From Clostridia bacterium (GTDB taxonomy: Bacteria > Bacillota_A > Clostridia > Christensenellales > CAG-138), in assembly GCA_017459315.1 (NCBI GenBank), contig JAFUDD010000387.1:1-12402 (forward strand): a stretch of 12,402 nt of DNA. The letters run 5' to 3'. A program made the position numbers and the translations under genes. The notes beneath the pieces are model-generated. The model saw only the letters and a list, made by a program, of their open reading frames with translations. It had not been told where the DNA came from and made no database searches. Shown piece by piece: positions 7,301-12,402 of this stretch (its first letter is position 1; the number at the start of each line of letters is the position of its first letter).

Positions 7301-7567
7301 TTACATCGCCTGCTTCAATTCGGCTTCGCGTGCCGCGCGGACGGCCTTCGCAAGCTGATCGGCGCACGACGTGGGCCGCGGGCCGCAGGTGTTGCCGAGA
7401 AGCTTTTCTTCGATCTCGTCGGCGGTCATGCCGTCCACCAACTTCGAAATCGCCTTGAGGTTGCCGTTGCAGCCGCCCGTGAAGCGCACGTTCGTCACAA
7501 CGCCGTCGTTGATGTCCATGTCGATCTGCACGGAGCAGACCTGTCTCGGTTTATAGGTGTATGTCAT
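7301..7567 (-). CDS. TSCPD-domain (TIGR03905-like) small Cys-rich protein, function unknown
   Basis: 88 aa. Four cysteines sit at family positions: VCSVQID (C11), FTGGCNGNLKAISKLV (C33), NTCGPRPTSCADQL (C61 and C68). The last block matches the TSCPD motif with Pro changed to Ala. The same domain is found at the C-terminus of some adenosylcobalamin-dependent ribonucleotide reductases, where metal binding is suspected. The stand-alone family is widespread in Clostridia without assigned function. The ATG at 7567 overlaps the gpx stop (ATGA) and is preferred over an upstream start at 7717, which would run 50 codons inside gpx. The four-Cys set suggests a bound metal or redox centre. Being sandwiched between a peroxidase and OhrR suggests a thiol or peroxide-linked role, which is inference. 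Confidence 0.85.
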   Translation of the reverse strand: MTYTYKPRQVCSVQIDMDINDGVVTNVRFTGGCNGNLKAISKLVDGMTADEIEEKLLGNTCGPRPTSCADQLAKAVRAAREAELKQAM

Positions 7568-8037
7568 AGCAACGCCTTGACCTTTTCTTCGATTTTTTCG
7601 GGCGTCACGGTCGGCGCGAAGCGTTCGACCACATTGCCCTCGCGGTCTACTAAAAACTTTGTGAAGTTCCACTTGATGTTGCTGCCCATGATGCCGCCCT
7701 TTTGCTGCTTCAGCCACGTATACAGCGGCGCCTCGTTCGCACCGTTCACCTCGATCTTCTTGAACTGCGGGAACGTCACATCATATTTCAGCTTGCAGAA
7801 GCTCACGATCTCCGCCTCCGTACCGGGCGCCTGGTTCGCAAACTGGTTGCAGGGGAAGTCCAGAATCTCAAAGCCCTGCTCGTGCAGATCCTTATACATC
7901 TTCTCCAAGCCCTCATACTGCGGGGTGAAGCCGCAGCCCGTCGCCGTGTTGACGATCAGCAGCACCTTGCCTTTGTAGGTCTCCAAGGAGACGTCCTTGC
8001 CGTAGATGTCTTTTACCGTAAAATCATAGAGTCCCAT
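7564..8037 (-). CDS. Glutathione peroxidase-family (thioredoxin-type) peroxidase, Cys form
   Basis: 157 aa, typical length. The thioredoxin-fold peroxidase reduces hydroperoxides. NTATGCGFTPQYEGLE carries the peroxidatic cysteine C35 (an ordinary TGC codon, not selenocysteine). FPCNQF (61-66) and KWNFTKFLVD (W123, N124) complete the Gpx active-site signature. C81 in EIVSFCK is placed like the resolving cysteine of thioredoxin-dependent Gpx enzymes, so thioredoxin rather than glutathione is the probable reductant. No signal peptide: cytoplasmic. AGGAG (8049-8045 on the - strand) is seven bases before the ATG. It is the first gene of the gpx-TSCPD-ohrR operon, with a strong promoter and a palindromic operator immediately upstream, so induction by organic peroxide through OhrR is likely. 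Confidence 0.95.
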   Translation of the reverse strand: MGLYDFTVKDIYGKDVSLETYKGKVLLIVNTATGCGFTPQYEGLEKMYKDLHEQGFEILDFPCNQFANQAPGTEAEIVSFCKLKYDVTFPQFKKIEVNGANEAPLYTWLKQQKGGIMGSNIKWNFTKFLVDREGNVVERFAPTVTPEKIEEKVKALL

Positions 8038-8058
8038 ATTGCCGCTCCTTTCTGAAAC

Positions 8059-8079
8059 ACAATTTAATTGAATTAAATT
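8059..8079. promoter_or_regulatory. Predicted OhrR operator
   Basis: A 19-base perfect odd palindrome, AATTTAATT-G-AATTAAATT (8061-8079), overlaps ACAATTTAATTGA (8059-8071). The latter matches the core of the OhrR site TACAATTNAATTGTA as known from B. subtilis ohrA. It is an AT-rich island in GC-rich DNA and covers the predicted transcription start of the operon that contains ohrR, so binding would block initiation. The match to the known site is from memory. Confidence 0.75.
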
Positions 8080-8080
8080 T

Positions 8081-8108
8081 ATTATACCGCCTTCCGGGGG
8101 AAAGTCAA
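8081..8108 (-). promoter_or_regulatory. Sigma-A-type promoter of the gpx-TSCPD-ohrR operon
   Basis: On the - strand TTGACT (8108-8103) and TATAAT (8086-8081) are separated by 16 bases. Both boxes are nearly or fully consensus. Transcription would begin near 8074, inside the palindromic operator, leaving a leader of about 37 bases before the gpx ATG with its AGGAG. Confidence 0.85.
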
Positions 8109-8200
8109 TGCCTGTTGCGAAAAGTTCACAATCCGCGAGCCGTCAGACGGATCATTTTGCGCGGATGATCGCTTTTTCGCTTGTTTTATGAAAATAGATA

Positions 8201-8229
8201 CTGACAGAATCAAAAAACTATGATATACT
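8201..8229 (+). promoter_or_regulatory. Sigma-A-type promoter of the dagK-cdsA-surface protein operon
   Basis: CTGACA (8201-8206) and TATACT (8224-8229) are 17 bases apart, with a TGA extended -10 (8221-8223). Transcription would start near 8236, which rules out the upstream ATG at 8230 as the translation start of the following gene. The promoter is divergent from the gpx promoter, about 90 bases away. Confidence 0.72.
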
Positions 8230-8262
8230 ATGCTTTACTATGGAAAAGGTTGGGAAAAGAGC

Positions 8263-9159
8263 TTGAAACACATTTTTGTCATCAATCCGGCGGCGGGCAA
8301 GGACGAGGCCAAGGCCGAACTGGAGAAAAACATCCATGCGGCGTGCGAGGGTGTCGAATACGCGATTTACCGCACGACCGGCGAGCACGATGCGACCCGT
8401 TTCGTGGAGGAATGCTGCAAGGCCGAGCCGGACAAAGAGCTGCGCTTTTACGCCTGCGGCGGCGACGGCACACTCAACGAGGTGGCCAAGGGCGCGTACC
8501 GCTATGCCAACGCGTCGGTCACGTGCGTTCCGTGCGGCAGCGGCAACGATTTTGTCAAGGCGTTCGGCGGCGCGGAAAAGTTTTTGAACCTTCCGGCGCT
8601 GATGCAGGCCGAAGCAAAGCCCATCGACCTCATCAAAGCAAACGAGCATATCGCGGTGAACGTGCTGAACTTCGGCTTCGACACGACCGTGGCCAAGACG
8701 ATCCCGAAGGTGCGCCGCAAACCGATCATCGGCGGGAACAACGCCTACACGACCGGCATCGTCACCGCGCTGTTGACCGCGATGGTGACCAAGTGCTCCA
8801 TCGAGGTGGACGGCGAGGAGATTACGAACGGCAAGATCCTGCTCTGCACGATCGGCAACGGGCAGTATGTCGGCGGCTCATTCAAGTGCGCGCCGCGCGC
8901 CAAGGTGGACGACGGATACTTGGAGGTCTGCAAGTTCAAGACGATCAGCCACATCCGGTTCGTGCAGGTGCTTGGACCGTATACCGCAGGCGAGCATTTG
9001 GATAACCCGAAGTTTGCCGATATCATCACGTATCGGCGCGCCAAGCACATCGTTGTGCGCGGCAAAAACCTGATGTTCTCACTCGACGGCGAACTGATCG
9101 AAAGCGATGAGCTTGTGATCGATGTAATGGAAGGAGCGCTGCGCTTTGCCAACCCGTAA
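8263..9159 (+). CDS. Diacylglycerol kinase-family lipid kinase (DagK/YegS/LCB5 type)
   Basis: 298 aa from a TTG start giving MKHIFVINPAAGK, the canonical N-terminus of the family. Soluble DagK phosphorylates diacylglycerol to phosphatidate at the membrane face, recycling lipid left by lipoteichoic acid or lipid-headgroup transfer. Motifs: NPAAGK (nucleotide-binding start), GGDGTLNEV (66-74), PCGSGNDF (90-97, the family PxGTxNDF with Ser), a central GFDTTVAK block, and FSLDGELIE near the C-terminus. The frame extends back to an ATG at 8230, but that ATG precedes the predicted transcription start and adds non-homologous residues, so TTG at 8263 is preferred; its ribosome site is weak (GGGAAAAG). 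It overlaps cdsA by 14 bases, consistent with sequential pathway steps. Sphingosine- or other lipid-kinase activity cannot be excluded. Confidence 0.88.
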   Translation: MKHIFVINPAAGKDEAKAELEKNIHAACEGVEYAIYRTTGEHDATRFVEECCKAEPDKELRFYACGGDGTLNEVAKGAYRYANASVTCVPCGSGNDFVKAFGGAEKFLNLPALMQAEAKPIDLIKANEHIAVNVLNFGFDTTVAKTIPKVRRKPIIGGNNAYTTGIVTALLTAMVTKCSIEVDGEEITNGKILLCTIGNGQYVGGSFKCAPRAKVDDGYLEVCKFKTISHIRFVQVLGPYTAGEHLDNPKFADIITYRRAKHIVVRGKNLMFSLDGELIESDELVIDVMEGALRFANP

Positions 9160-9976
9160 ACCCTCGCAAACGCTGATCCGTACGATCACCGGCACTATTC
9201 TCATTATCCTCTTCGCCGCCTGCATGTGGGCGAGCCGCTACACCGCCGTGCTGTTCTTCACGGCCTTCGGCTGCATTGCGTGCGTGGAGCTTGCCAATGC
9301 GCTCCACGCCATGCTGATTCGTTCCTCTCCGTGGCCGGCGTGCATTCTGCTGGTGCTGCTGAGCGCGGCGATGCTGTTGAAATGGCCTACCGCATGGTCG
9401 ATCATCGCGCTGAGCATCACTGTGATCGCGGTGCTGACCTACGCACTTTTCTGGCATGTTGATTACCGCGACGTGCTCGGCACGTTGGCGATCATCCTCT
9501 ATCCGATGCTGTTCTTTTTGCTGTTCGGCTACGTTGCGGAGATGGAGCGTGATCATCGGCTGCCGATCCTTGCGGTCGTGATCGTTTCGGCAAGCCTGTG
9601 TGATATCGGCGCGTATTTTATCGGCCGGTGGCTGGGCAAGCATCCGATGGCGCCCGCGATCAGCCCGAAAAAGACGATTGAGGGCTCTATAGCCGGGCTG
9701 CTGTTCGGTACGCTGTCCGGCGTCGGCGTCTACTTTGCCCTGCAGCCGGTGATCAAGCTGCCGCTGCCGCTGTATCTGATCGCGTCGCTGCTCTGCTCCG
9801 TGGCGGGCGAGATCGGCGATCTTTGCGCGTCGATGATTAAGCGGCAGGCGAACATCAAGGACTACGGCAAGGTGCTGCCCGGTCACGGCGGCATCATGGA
9901 TCGGTGCGACAGCTTCGTGTTCGCGCTGCCCGTAGCCTTGCTTTGCTTCGAACTCTATTTTACATTTGTGCAATGA
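9146..9976 (+). CDS. cdsA: Phosphatidate cytidylyltransferase CdsA
   Basis: 276 aa, polytopic (about seven or eight hydrophobic helices), normal length. It converts phosphatidate and CTP to CDP-diacylglycerol, the precursor of phosphatidylglycerol, cardiolipin and other phospholipids. The CDS signature is near the C-terminus: SMIKRQANIKDYGKVLPGHG then GIMDRCDS (PGHGG 245-249, D252, R253, D255), with the metal/CTP-binding aspartates present. Upstream are DIGAYFIGRWLGKHP and SPKKTIEG, also family blocks. Start is TTG at 9146, inside the end of dagK, with AAGGAG at 9131-9136. The 14-base overlap implies translational coupling to the kinase that makes its substrate. cdsA is more often next to uppS and dxr, so this may be a second copy or a rearrangement. 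Confidence 0.93.
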   Translation: MPTRKPSQTLIRTITGTILIILFAACMWASRYTAVLFFTAFGCIACVELANALHAMLIRSSPWPACILLVLLSAAMLLKWPTAWSIIALSITVIAVLTYALFWHVDYRDVLGTLAIILYPMLFFLLFGYVAEMERDHRLPILAVVIVSASLCDIGAYFIGRWLGKHPMAPAISPKKTIEGSIAGLLFGTLSGVGVYFALQPVIKLPLPLYLIASLLCSVAGEIGDLCASMIKRQANIKDYGKVLPGHGGIMDRCDSFVFALPVALLCFELYFTFVQ

Positions 9977-11616
9977 AAAAAACGCTTTTACTGCTTCTTT
10001 CCGCTTTGCTGCTCCTTTCGACCGCGCCGATGTCCCTTGCGGACGATGAGCCGACGCCGATTGCGACGCGGGCGGAACTGGCCTTGCTGGGCGAAAACCC
10101 CTCCGGCAGCTTTCTGCTGACCGACGATATCGACATGGGCGGCGAGCCGTGGACGCCGATTGCCTTCTCCGGCACGCTCGACGGCGGCGGCCATACGCTC
10201 TATAACCTGACCGTGACCGCGCCGGGCGCCGAAACCGTCACAACCTACGACGGCAACCGCAAGGAATATGACACCGCGCTTGCCGGCCTGTTTACCGTGC
10301 TCGACGGCGCGACCGTGCGGAATCTGAACCTTATGGGCGCGTATATTGCGGTCGAGACCGAGCAGAACTGCTTTATCGCGGGCCTTGCGGGCTATGCGAA
10401 GAACGCGACGGTCGAAAACTGCGCTGTCGAGGTCTATGCGACGCTGACGCTGTCCGGCACGAACGAGGGCGTTGCGGGGCTGATCGGCTTCTGCGACGAA
10501 AGCACGGTCCAAAGCTGTACGGTCGATTGCGAGCTGTCGTTTATCGACACGAATCCGAACGTGGACTGCGAGGAGTTTCTCGGCGGCGTCTATGCCTGCG
10601 GCAGCGGACGCGTTTTCGATTGCAGCGTCAAAACGCGCGGCTATGCCGAAATCTACGGCTATGCGCACAACGGCGGCGTCGTCGGCATGCACAAGCTGCG
10701 CCGCGGTTCCGCGTTTAAGCCACGCATCGTGCGTTCGACCGTCGAGGCCGATATCACGTTTTTCGAGGTAGCGCCGTCAAAGCGCATGTACTGCGAAGCG
10801 TTGGTCGGTGAGGACGGCGCCAAGGATTGCTACCTCGGCTCGAATCAGGTCGTGTCGTTCCATAAGACCGGCTCGCGCGAGGCGTTTCGCGCCCGCGCCG
10901 AAGCGTGCGAGCAGCCGACGCTCGAAACCGTCGTCACCGAACCGACCTGCACCGTATGGGGCTTTTCGACCGAGATATGCGCCGTCTGCGGCCGCACGCG
11001 CCGCTTTGCCTATACCGCCCCCGCGCACCGCTACGAGGCCGTCACGCATGAGCCGACCTGCACGGCGGACGGCGAAGCCGTGTATACCTGCGCCTTGTGC
11101 GGCGATACGTATACCGAAACGCTGCCTGCATCGGGGCATACCCCCGGCGATTGGACGGTAAATGAAGCACAGGACGCTGAGGAACGCCGCTGCACCGTCT
11201 GCGGCGAAATGCTGGAAACGCGGCCCTATACGCCCGAAGCGACGCCTGCACCGGAAAAGACAGATAAAGCGTCGTCCGCACAGACGGCGGAGCCTGCACT
11301 TGACACGGTCAACGTGCAGCGTATCGAATTGAGCGATACAAGCCTTGTGATCCCCTATGGCGAAAACGGCCATATCACCGTGACGGTCTATCCGGAAAAC
11401 GCGACGGACAAGACCTGCATCTGGAGCAGCACCGCCCGGTCGGTCGCAATGGTATTGGAGGACGGCACGGTCAAGACCGGCACACCCGGTGCGGCGACGC
11501 TCGTTTGCCGCAGCGCGGACGGTACGGTGTCCGCAACCTGCACGGTCAAGGTTGAGCGCAGCCTGTGGCAGAACATTCAGCATTACGTGCTGTTCGGCTG
11601 GCTGTTCGGGTACTGA
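9973..11616 (+). CDS. Secreted multidomain surface protein: beta-helix-like region, Cys-rich repeats, Big_2 Ig-like domain
   Basis: 547 aa from the ATG that overlaps the cdsA stop (ATGA). Residues 1-23 form a signal peptide (KKTLLLLLSALLLLSTAP, cleavage after SLA). Residues about 30-300 contain irregular GLUG/beta-helix-like turns (LDGGGHTLYNLTV, ATVRNLNLMGAYI, AGLAGYAKNATVENC, GLIGFCDESTVQSC, NGGVVGM). About 320-415 hold repeats of a Cys module, TC(x)9-CxxCG: C326/C336/C339, C363/C373/C376, and a partial C407/C410, resembling small zinc-ribbon-like modules of clostridial surface proteins. A Pro/Thr-rich linker follows, then a Big_2-type Ig domain (about 446-527, VQRIELSDTS to CTVKV). It ends in a 16-residue aromatic tail (W532-Y547), with no LPxTG motif. 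The function is not recognised; adhesion or wall association is a guess. The coupling to phospholipid genes is unusual. Confidence 0.82.
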   Translation: MKKTLLLLLSALLLLSTAPMSLADDEPTPIATRAELALLGENPSGSFLLTDDIDMGGEPWTPIAFSGTLDGGGHTLYNLTVTAPGAETVTTYDGNRKEYDTALAGLFTVLDGATVRNLNLMGAYIAVETEQNCFIAGLAGYAKNATVENCAVEVYATLTLSGTNEGVAGLIGFCDESTVQSCTVDCELSFIDTNPNVDCEEFLGGVYACGSGRVFDCSVKTRGYAEIYGYAHNGGVVGMHKLRRGSAFKPRIVRSTVEADITFFEVAPSKRMYCEALVGEDGAKDCYLGSNQVVSFHKTGSREAFRARAEACEQPTLETVVTEPTCTVWGFSTEICAVCGRTRRFAYTAPAHRYEAVTHEPTCTADGEAVYTCALCGDTYTETLPASGHTPGDWTVNEAQDAEERRCTVCGEMLETRPYTPEATPAPEKTDKASSAQTAEPALDTVNVQRIELSDTSLVIPYGENGHITVTVYPENATDKTCIWSSTARSVAMVLEDGTVKTGTPGAATLVCRSADGTVSATCTVKVERSLWQNIQHYVLFGWLFGY

Positions 11617-11630
11617 TTCACAGACAACAC

Positions 11631-11658
11631 AAAACCGGCGGATTTCCGCCGGTTTTTT
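11631..11658. terminator. Strong bidirectional intrinsic terminator
   Basis: An 11-bp perfect stem, AAAACCGGCGG (11631-11641) and CCGCCGGTTTT (11646-11656), has a four-base ATTT loop and a run of six T (11653-11658) on the + strand. On the - strand the tail is TTTTGTGTT. It ends the surface-protein operon and, from the other side, the GNAT gene, whose stop is only six bases away. Confidence 0.93.
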
Positions 11659-11663
11659 GCTGT

Positions 11664-12197
11664 CTATTCCTTTTTCAGATCGATCCAGTATCGCTGTACA
11701 AGCTCGCCGTCCCGATCAAGCACCTCGTTTTCCAGCACGCCGCCGTTGCGGAGAATGGATTTGGCAGAGCCGATGTTGTCCTTGTCGCAGGTCATCAGCA
11801 CGCGGTCGATCCCGAGCCGTTGACATTCGAGCAGCGCGAGCCGGATCATTTCGGTGGCGTAGCCCTTTTTGCGTTCGCTCGGCCGGATGCCGTCGCCGAT
11901 GTGCCCGCCCGTTTGCAGGAGCGCGTCGTTCAGTTCATGCCGGATATTGACCGCGCCGAGCAGCCGATTTCGTTCCTCGTCGAGTAGGAAGAACACGGAA
12001 TCCGGCACACGGTTTTCGCTCGCCGTTTTGATCTCCAGTTCCTCAAGATACCGGTCAAAATCGTGATAATCGTTTTTGAAAATCGCCCACGGGGAACGGT
12101 CGGTATGGTTGGCCTCCTGATCGGCCTTCCATTCGTCGAGCATCTCGCCCAGTTCCTTCTCGTATGCCTTTGTGAGCTTGATCAGCCGCAGTCCCAT
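11664..12197 (-). CDS. GNAT-family N-acetyltransferase (COG3981-like)
   Basis: 177 aa, a single GNAT domain that would transfer acetyl from acetyl-CoA to an amine; the acceptor is unknown. The pyrophosphate-binding motif A is seen as GDGIRPSERKKGYATEM (R105 to G112, the family RxxGxA loop written KKGYAT), followed by the helix IRLALLECQRLGI. DKDNIGSAKSILRNGG is the usual motif B with the conserved Asn (N141) before the final strands. The N-terminal helix EKELGEMLDEW and DYHDFDRYLEEL recall COG3981 predicted acetyltransferases. The start at 12197 has GGAGG (12207-12203) five bases upstream; the open frame continues to 12254, but that adds a non-homologous stretch without a ribosome site. It appears to be a monocistronic gene. 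Confidence 0.87.
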   Translation of the reverse strand: MGLRLIKLTKAYEKELGEMLDEWKADQEANHTDRSPWAIFKNDYHDFDRYLEELEIKTASENRVPDSVFFLLDEERNRLLGAVNIRHELNDALLQTGGHIGDGIRPSERKKGYATEMIRLALLECQRLGIDRVLMTCDKDNIGSAKSILRNGGVLENEVLDRDGELVQRYWIDLKKE

Positions 12198-12221
12198 AGA
12201 CGCCTCCGATGCGTTTTTTAC

Positions 12222-12251
12222 AGCATAGCATGAAATAGGGGTTCCGCGCAA
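12222..12251 (-). promoter_or_regulatory. Possible promoter of the GNAT gene
   Basis: On the - strand TTGCGC (12251-12246) and TATGCT (12227-12222) are 18 bases apart, 25 bases before the GNAT start codon and just after the terminator of the previous - strand gene. The -35 box is imperfect. A promoter is expected here because a terminator lies directly upstream. Confidence 0.4.
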
Positions 12252-12279
12252 CAAAAAACACAGCCGTTTTGCGGCTGTG
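12252..12279 (-). terminator. Intrinsic terminator of the SufBD-type gene
   Basis: On the - strand CACAGCCG (12279-12272), loop CAAAA, CGGCTGTG (12266-12259) is followed by TTTTTTGT (12258-12251). The 8-bp GC-rich stem and six-T tail, placed ten bases after the stop of the partial gene, make a good - strand terminator. Confidence 0.88.
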
Positions 12280-12288
12280 CTTGCGCTG

Positions 12289-12402
12289 TTACTGCAAAAA
12301 CCCGTTGATGATCTGCTCCTCGGCCTCGGCTTCGTTCAGCACGAGCGTCATCAGCTTGATGATCTGAGCGACCGCTATCTTGCCGATGGCGGCTTCGTGG
12401 AC
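12289..12402 (-). CDS. SufB/SufD-type Fe-S cluster assembly protein, C-terminal fragment
   Basis: The last 37 residues of a gene that enters from the right edge. They read VHEAAIGKIAVAQIIKLMT, then LVLNEAEAEEQIINGFLQ and stop. This matches the C-terminus of SufB/SufD proteins (HEAxIGKIxxEQLFYLMSRGLxExEAxxLIVxGFL), with the IGKI turn, the LM(S/T) helix, the EAEA segment and the GF end. These proteins form the scaffold with the ATPase SufC that builds Fe-S clusters in the cytoplasm. Which of the two it is, or whether it is the shorter clostridial SufD-like form, cannot be told from this fragment. Confidence 0.72.
   Translation of the reverse strand, partial: VHEAAIGKIAVAQIIKLMTLVLNEAEAEEQIINGFLQ

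Noticed and set aside
7568..7717. Upstream extension of the TSCPD gene
   Set aside because: Fifty low-complexity codons entirely inside gpx; the family starts at the MTYTYKP position.
8150..8175. GATCAT...ATGATC hairpin followed by GCTTTTT in the divergent promoter region
   Set aside because: The stem is only six pairs with a nine-base loop, and no gene ends nearby on the + strand, so a terminator makes little sense. It may be chance or part of a weak regulatory site.
8230..8262. ATG at 8230 as the start of the lipid kinase
   Set aside because: It falls next to the -10 box and before the predicted transcription start, and it adds residues not seen in the family. TTG at 8263 gives the canonical MKHIFVINPAAGK.
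9904..9972. Upstream extension of the surface protein into cdsA
   Set aside because: The extra residues are Arg-rich and would precede the signal peptide. The ATG at 9973 gives a textbook signal sequence and an ATGA overlap.

Overview
The window is GC-rich (about 60% by eye, not computed) bacterial DNA, densely packed with genes. It looks like a member of the Clostridia, most likely a gut Oscillospirales/Christensenellales-type lineage. The pointers are the Gram-positive gene order mraY-murD-ftsW-murA-ftsQ(divIB), a one-Cys OhrR, a TSCPD-domain protein, a SufBD-type C-terminus, strong GGAGG ribosome sites, TTG starts, and a secreted protein with Ig-like (Big_2) and Cys-rich modules. The lineage is inferred; no rRNA is present. 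No tRNA, CRISPR array, phage or insertion sequence was seen, and no stretch longer than 300 bases lacks a gene.

Region 1 (1-5557, + strand) is the division and cell wall (dcw) cluster. It holds the 3' end of mraY, then murD, ftsW, murA and a large ftsQ/divIB, closed by a hairpin terminator. It supplies peptidoglycan precursor enzymes (MraY, MurD, MurA), the septal glycosyltransferase FtsW and the divisome scaffold DivIB. murG, usual between ftsW and murA, is absent. Its place is taken by an 80-base spacer with a stem-loop that would bury the murA ribosome site.

Region 2 (5574-6817, + strand) is a two-gene unit with a 4-nt ATGA overlap: a YbgC/4HBT-type acyl-CoA thioesterase and a PIG-L/LmbE-type zinc deacetylase. 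It ends at a bidirectional terminator.

Region 3 (6865-8108, - strand) is a peroxide-response operon in the order gpx, TSCPD-domain protein, ohrR. It is driven by a near-consensus sigma-A promoter whose start site lies on an OhrR-type palindrome. This suggests an autoregulated organic-peroxide switch and ties the uncharacterised TSCPD protein to it.

Region 4 (8201-11658, + strand) has its own promoter and three overlapping genes: a DagK-type lipid kinase, CdsA (together diacylglycerol to phosphatidate to CDP-diacylglycerol) and a secreted surface protein. It ends at a strong bidirectional terminator.

Region 5 (11664-12402, - strand) holds a GNAT acetyltransferase, then the terminator and C-terminal end of a SufB/SufD-type Fe-S assembly protein that runs off the window.
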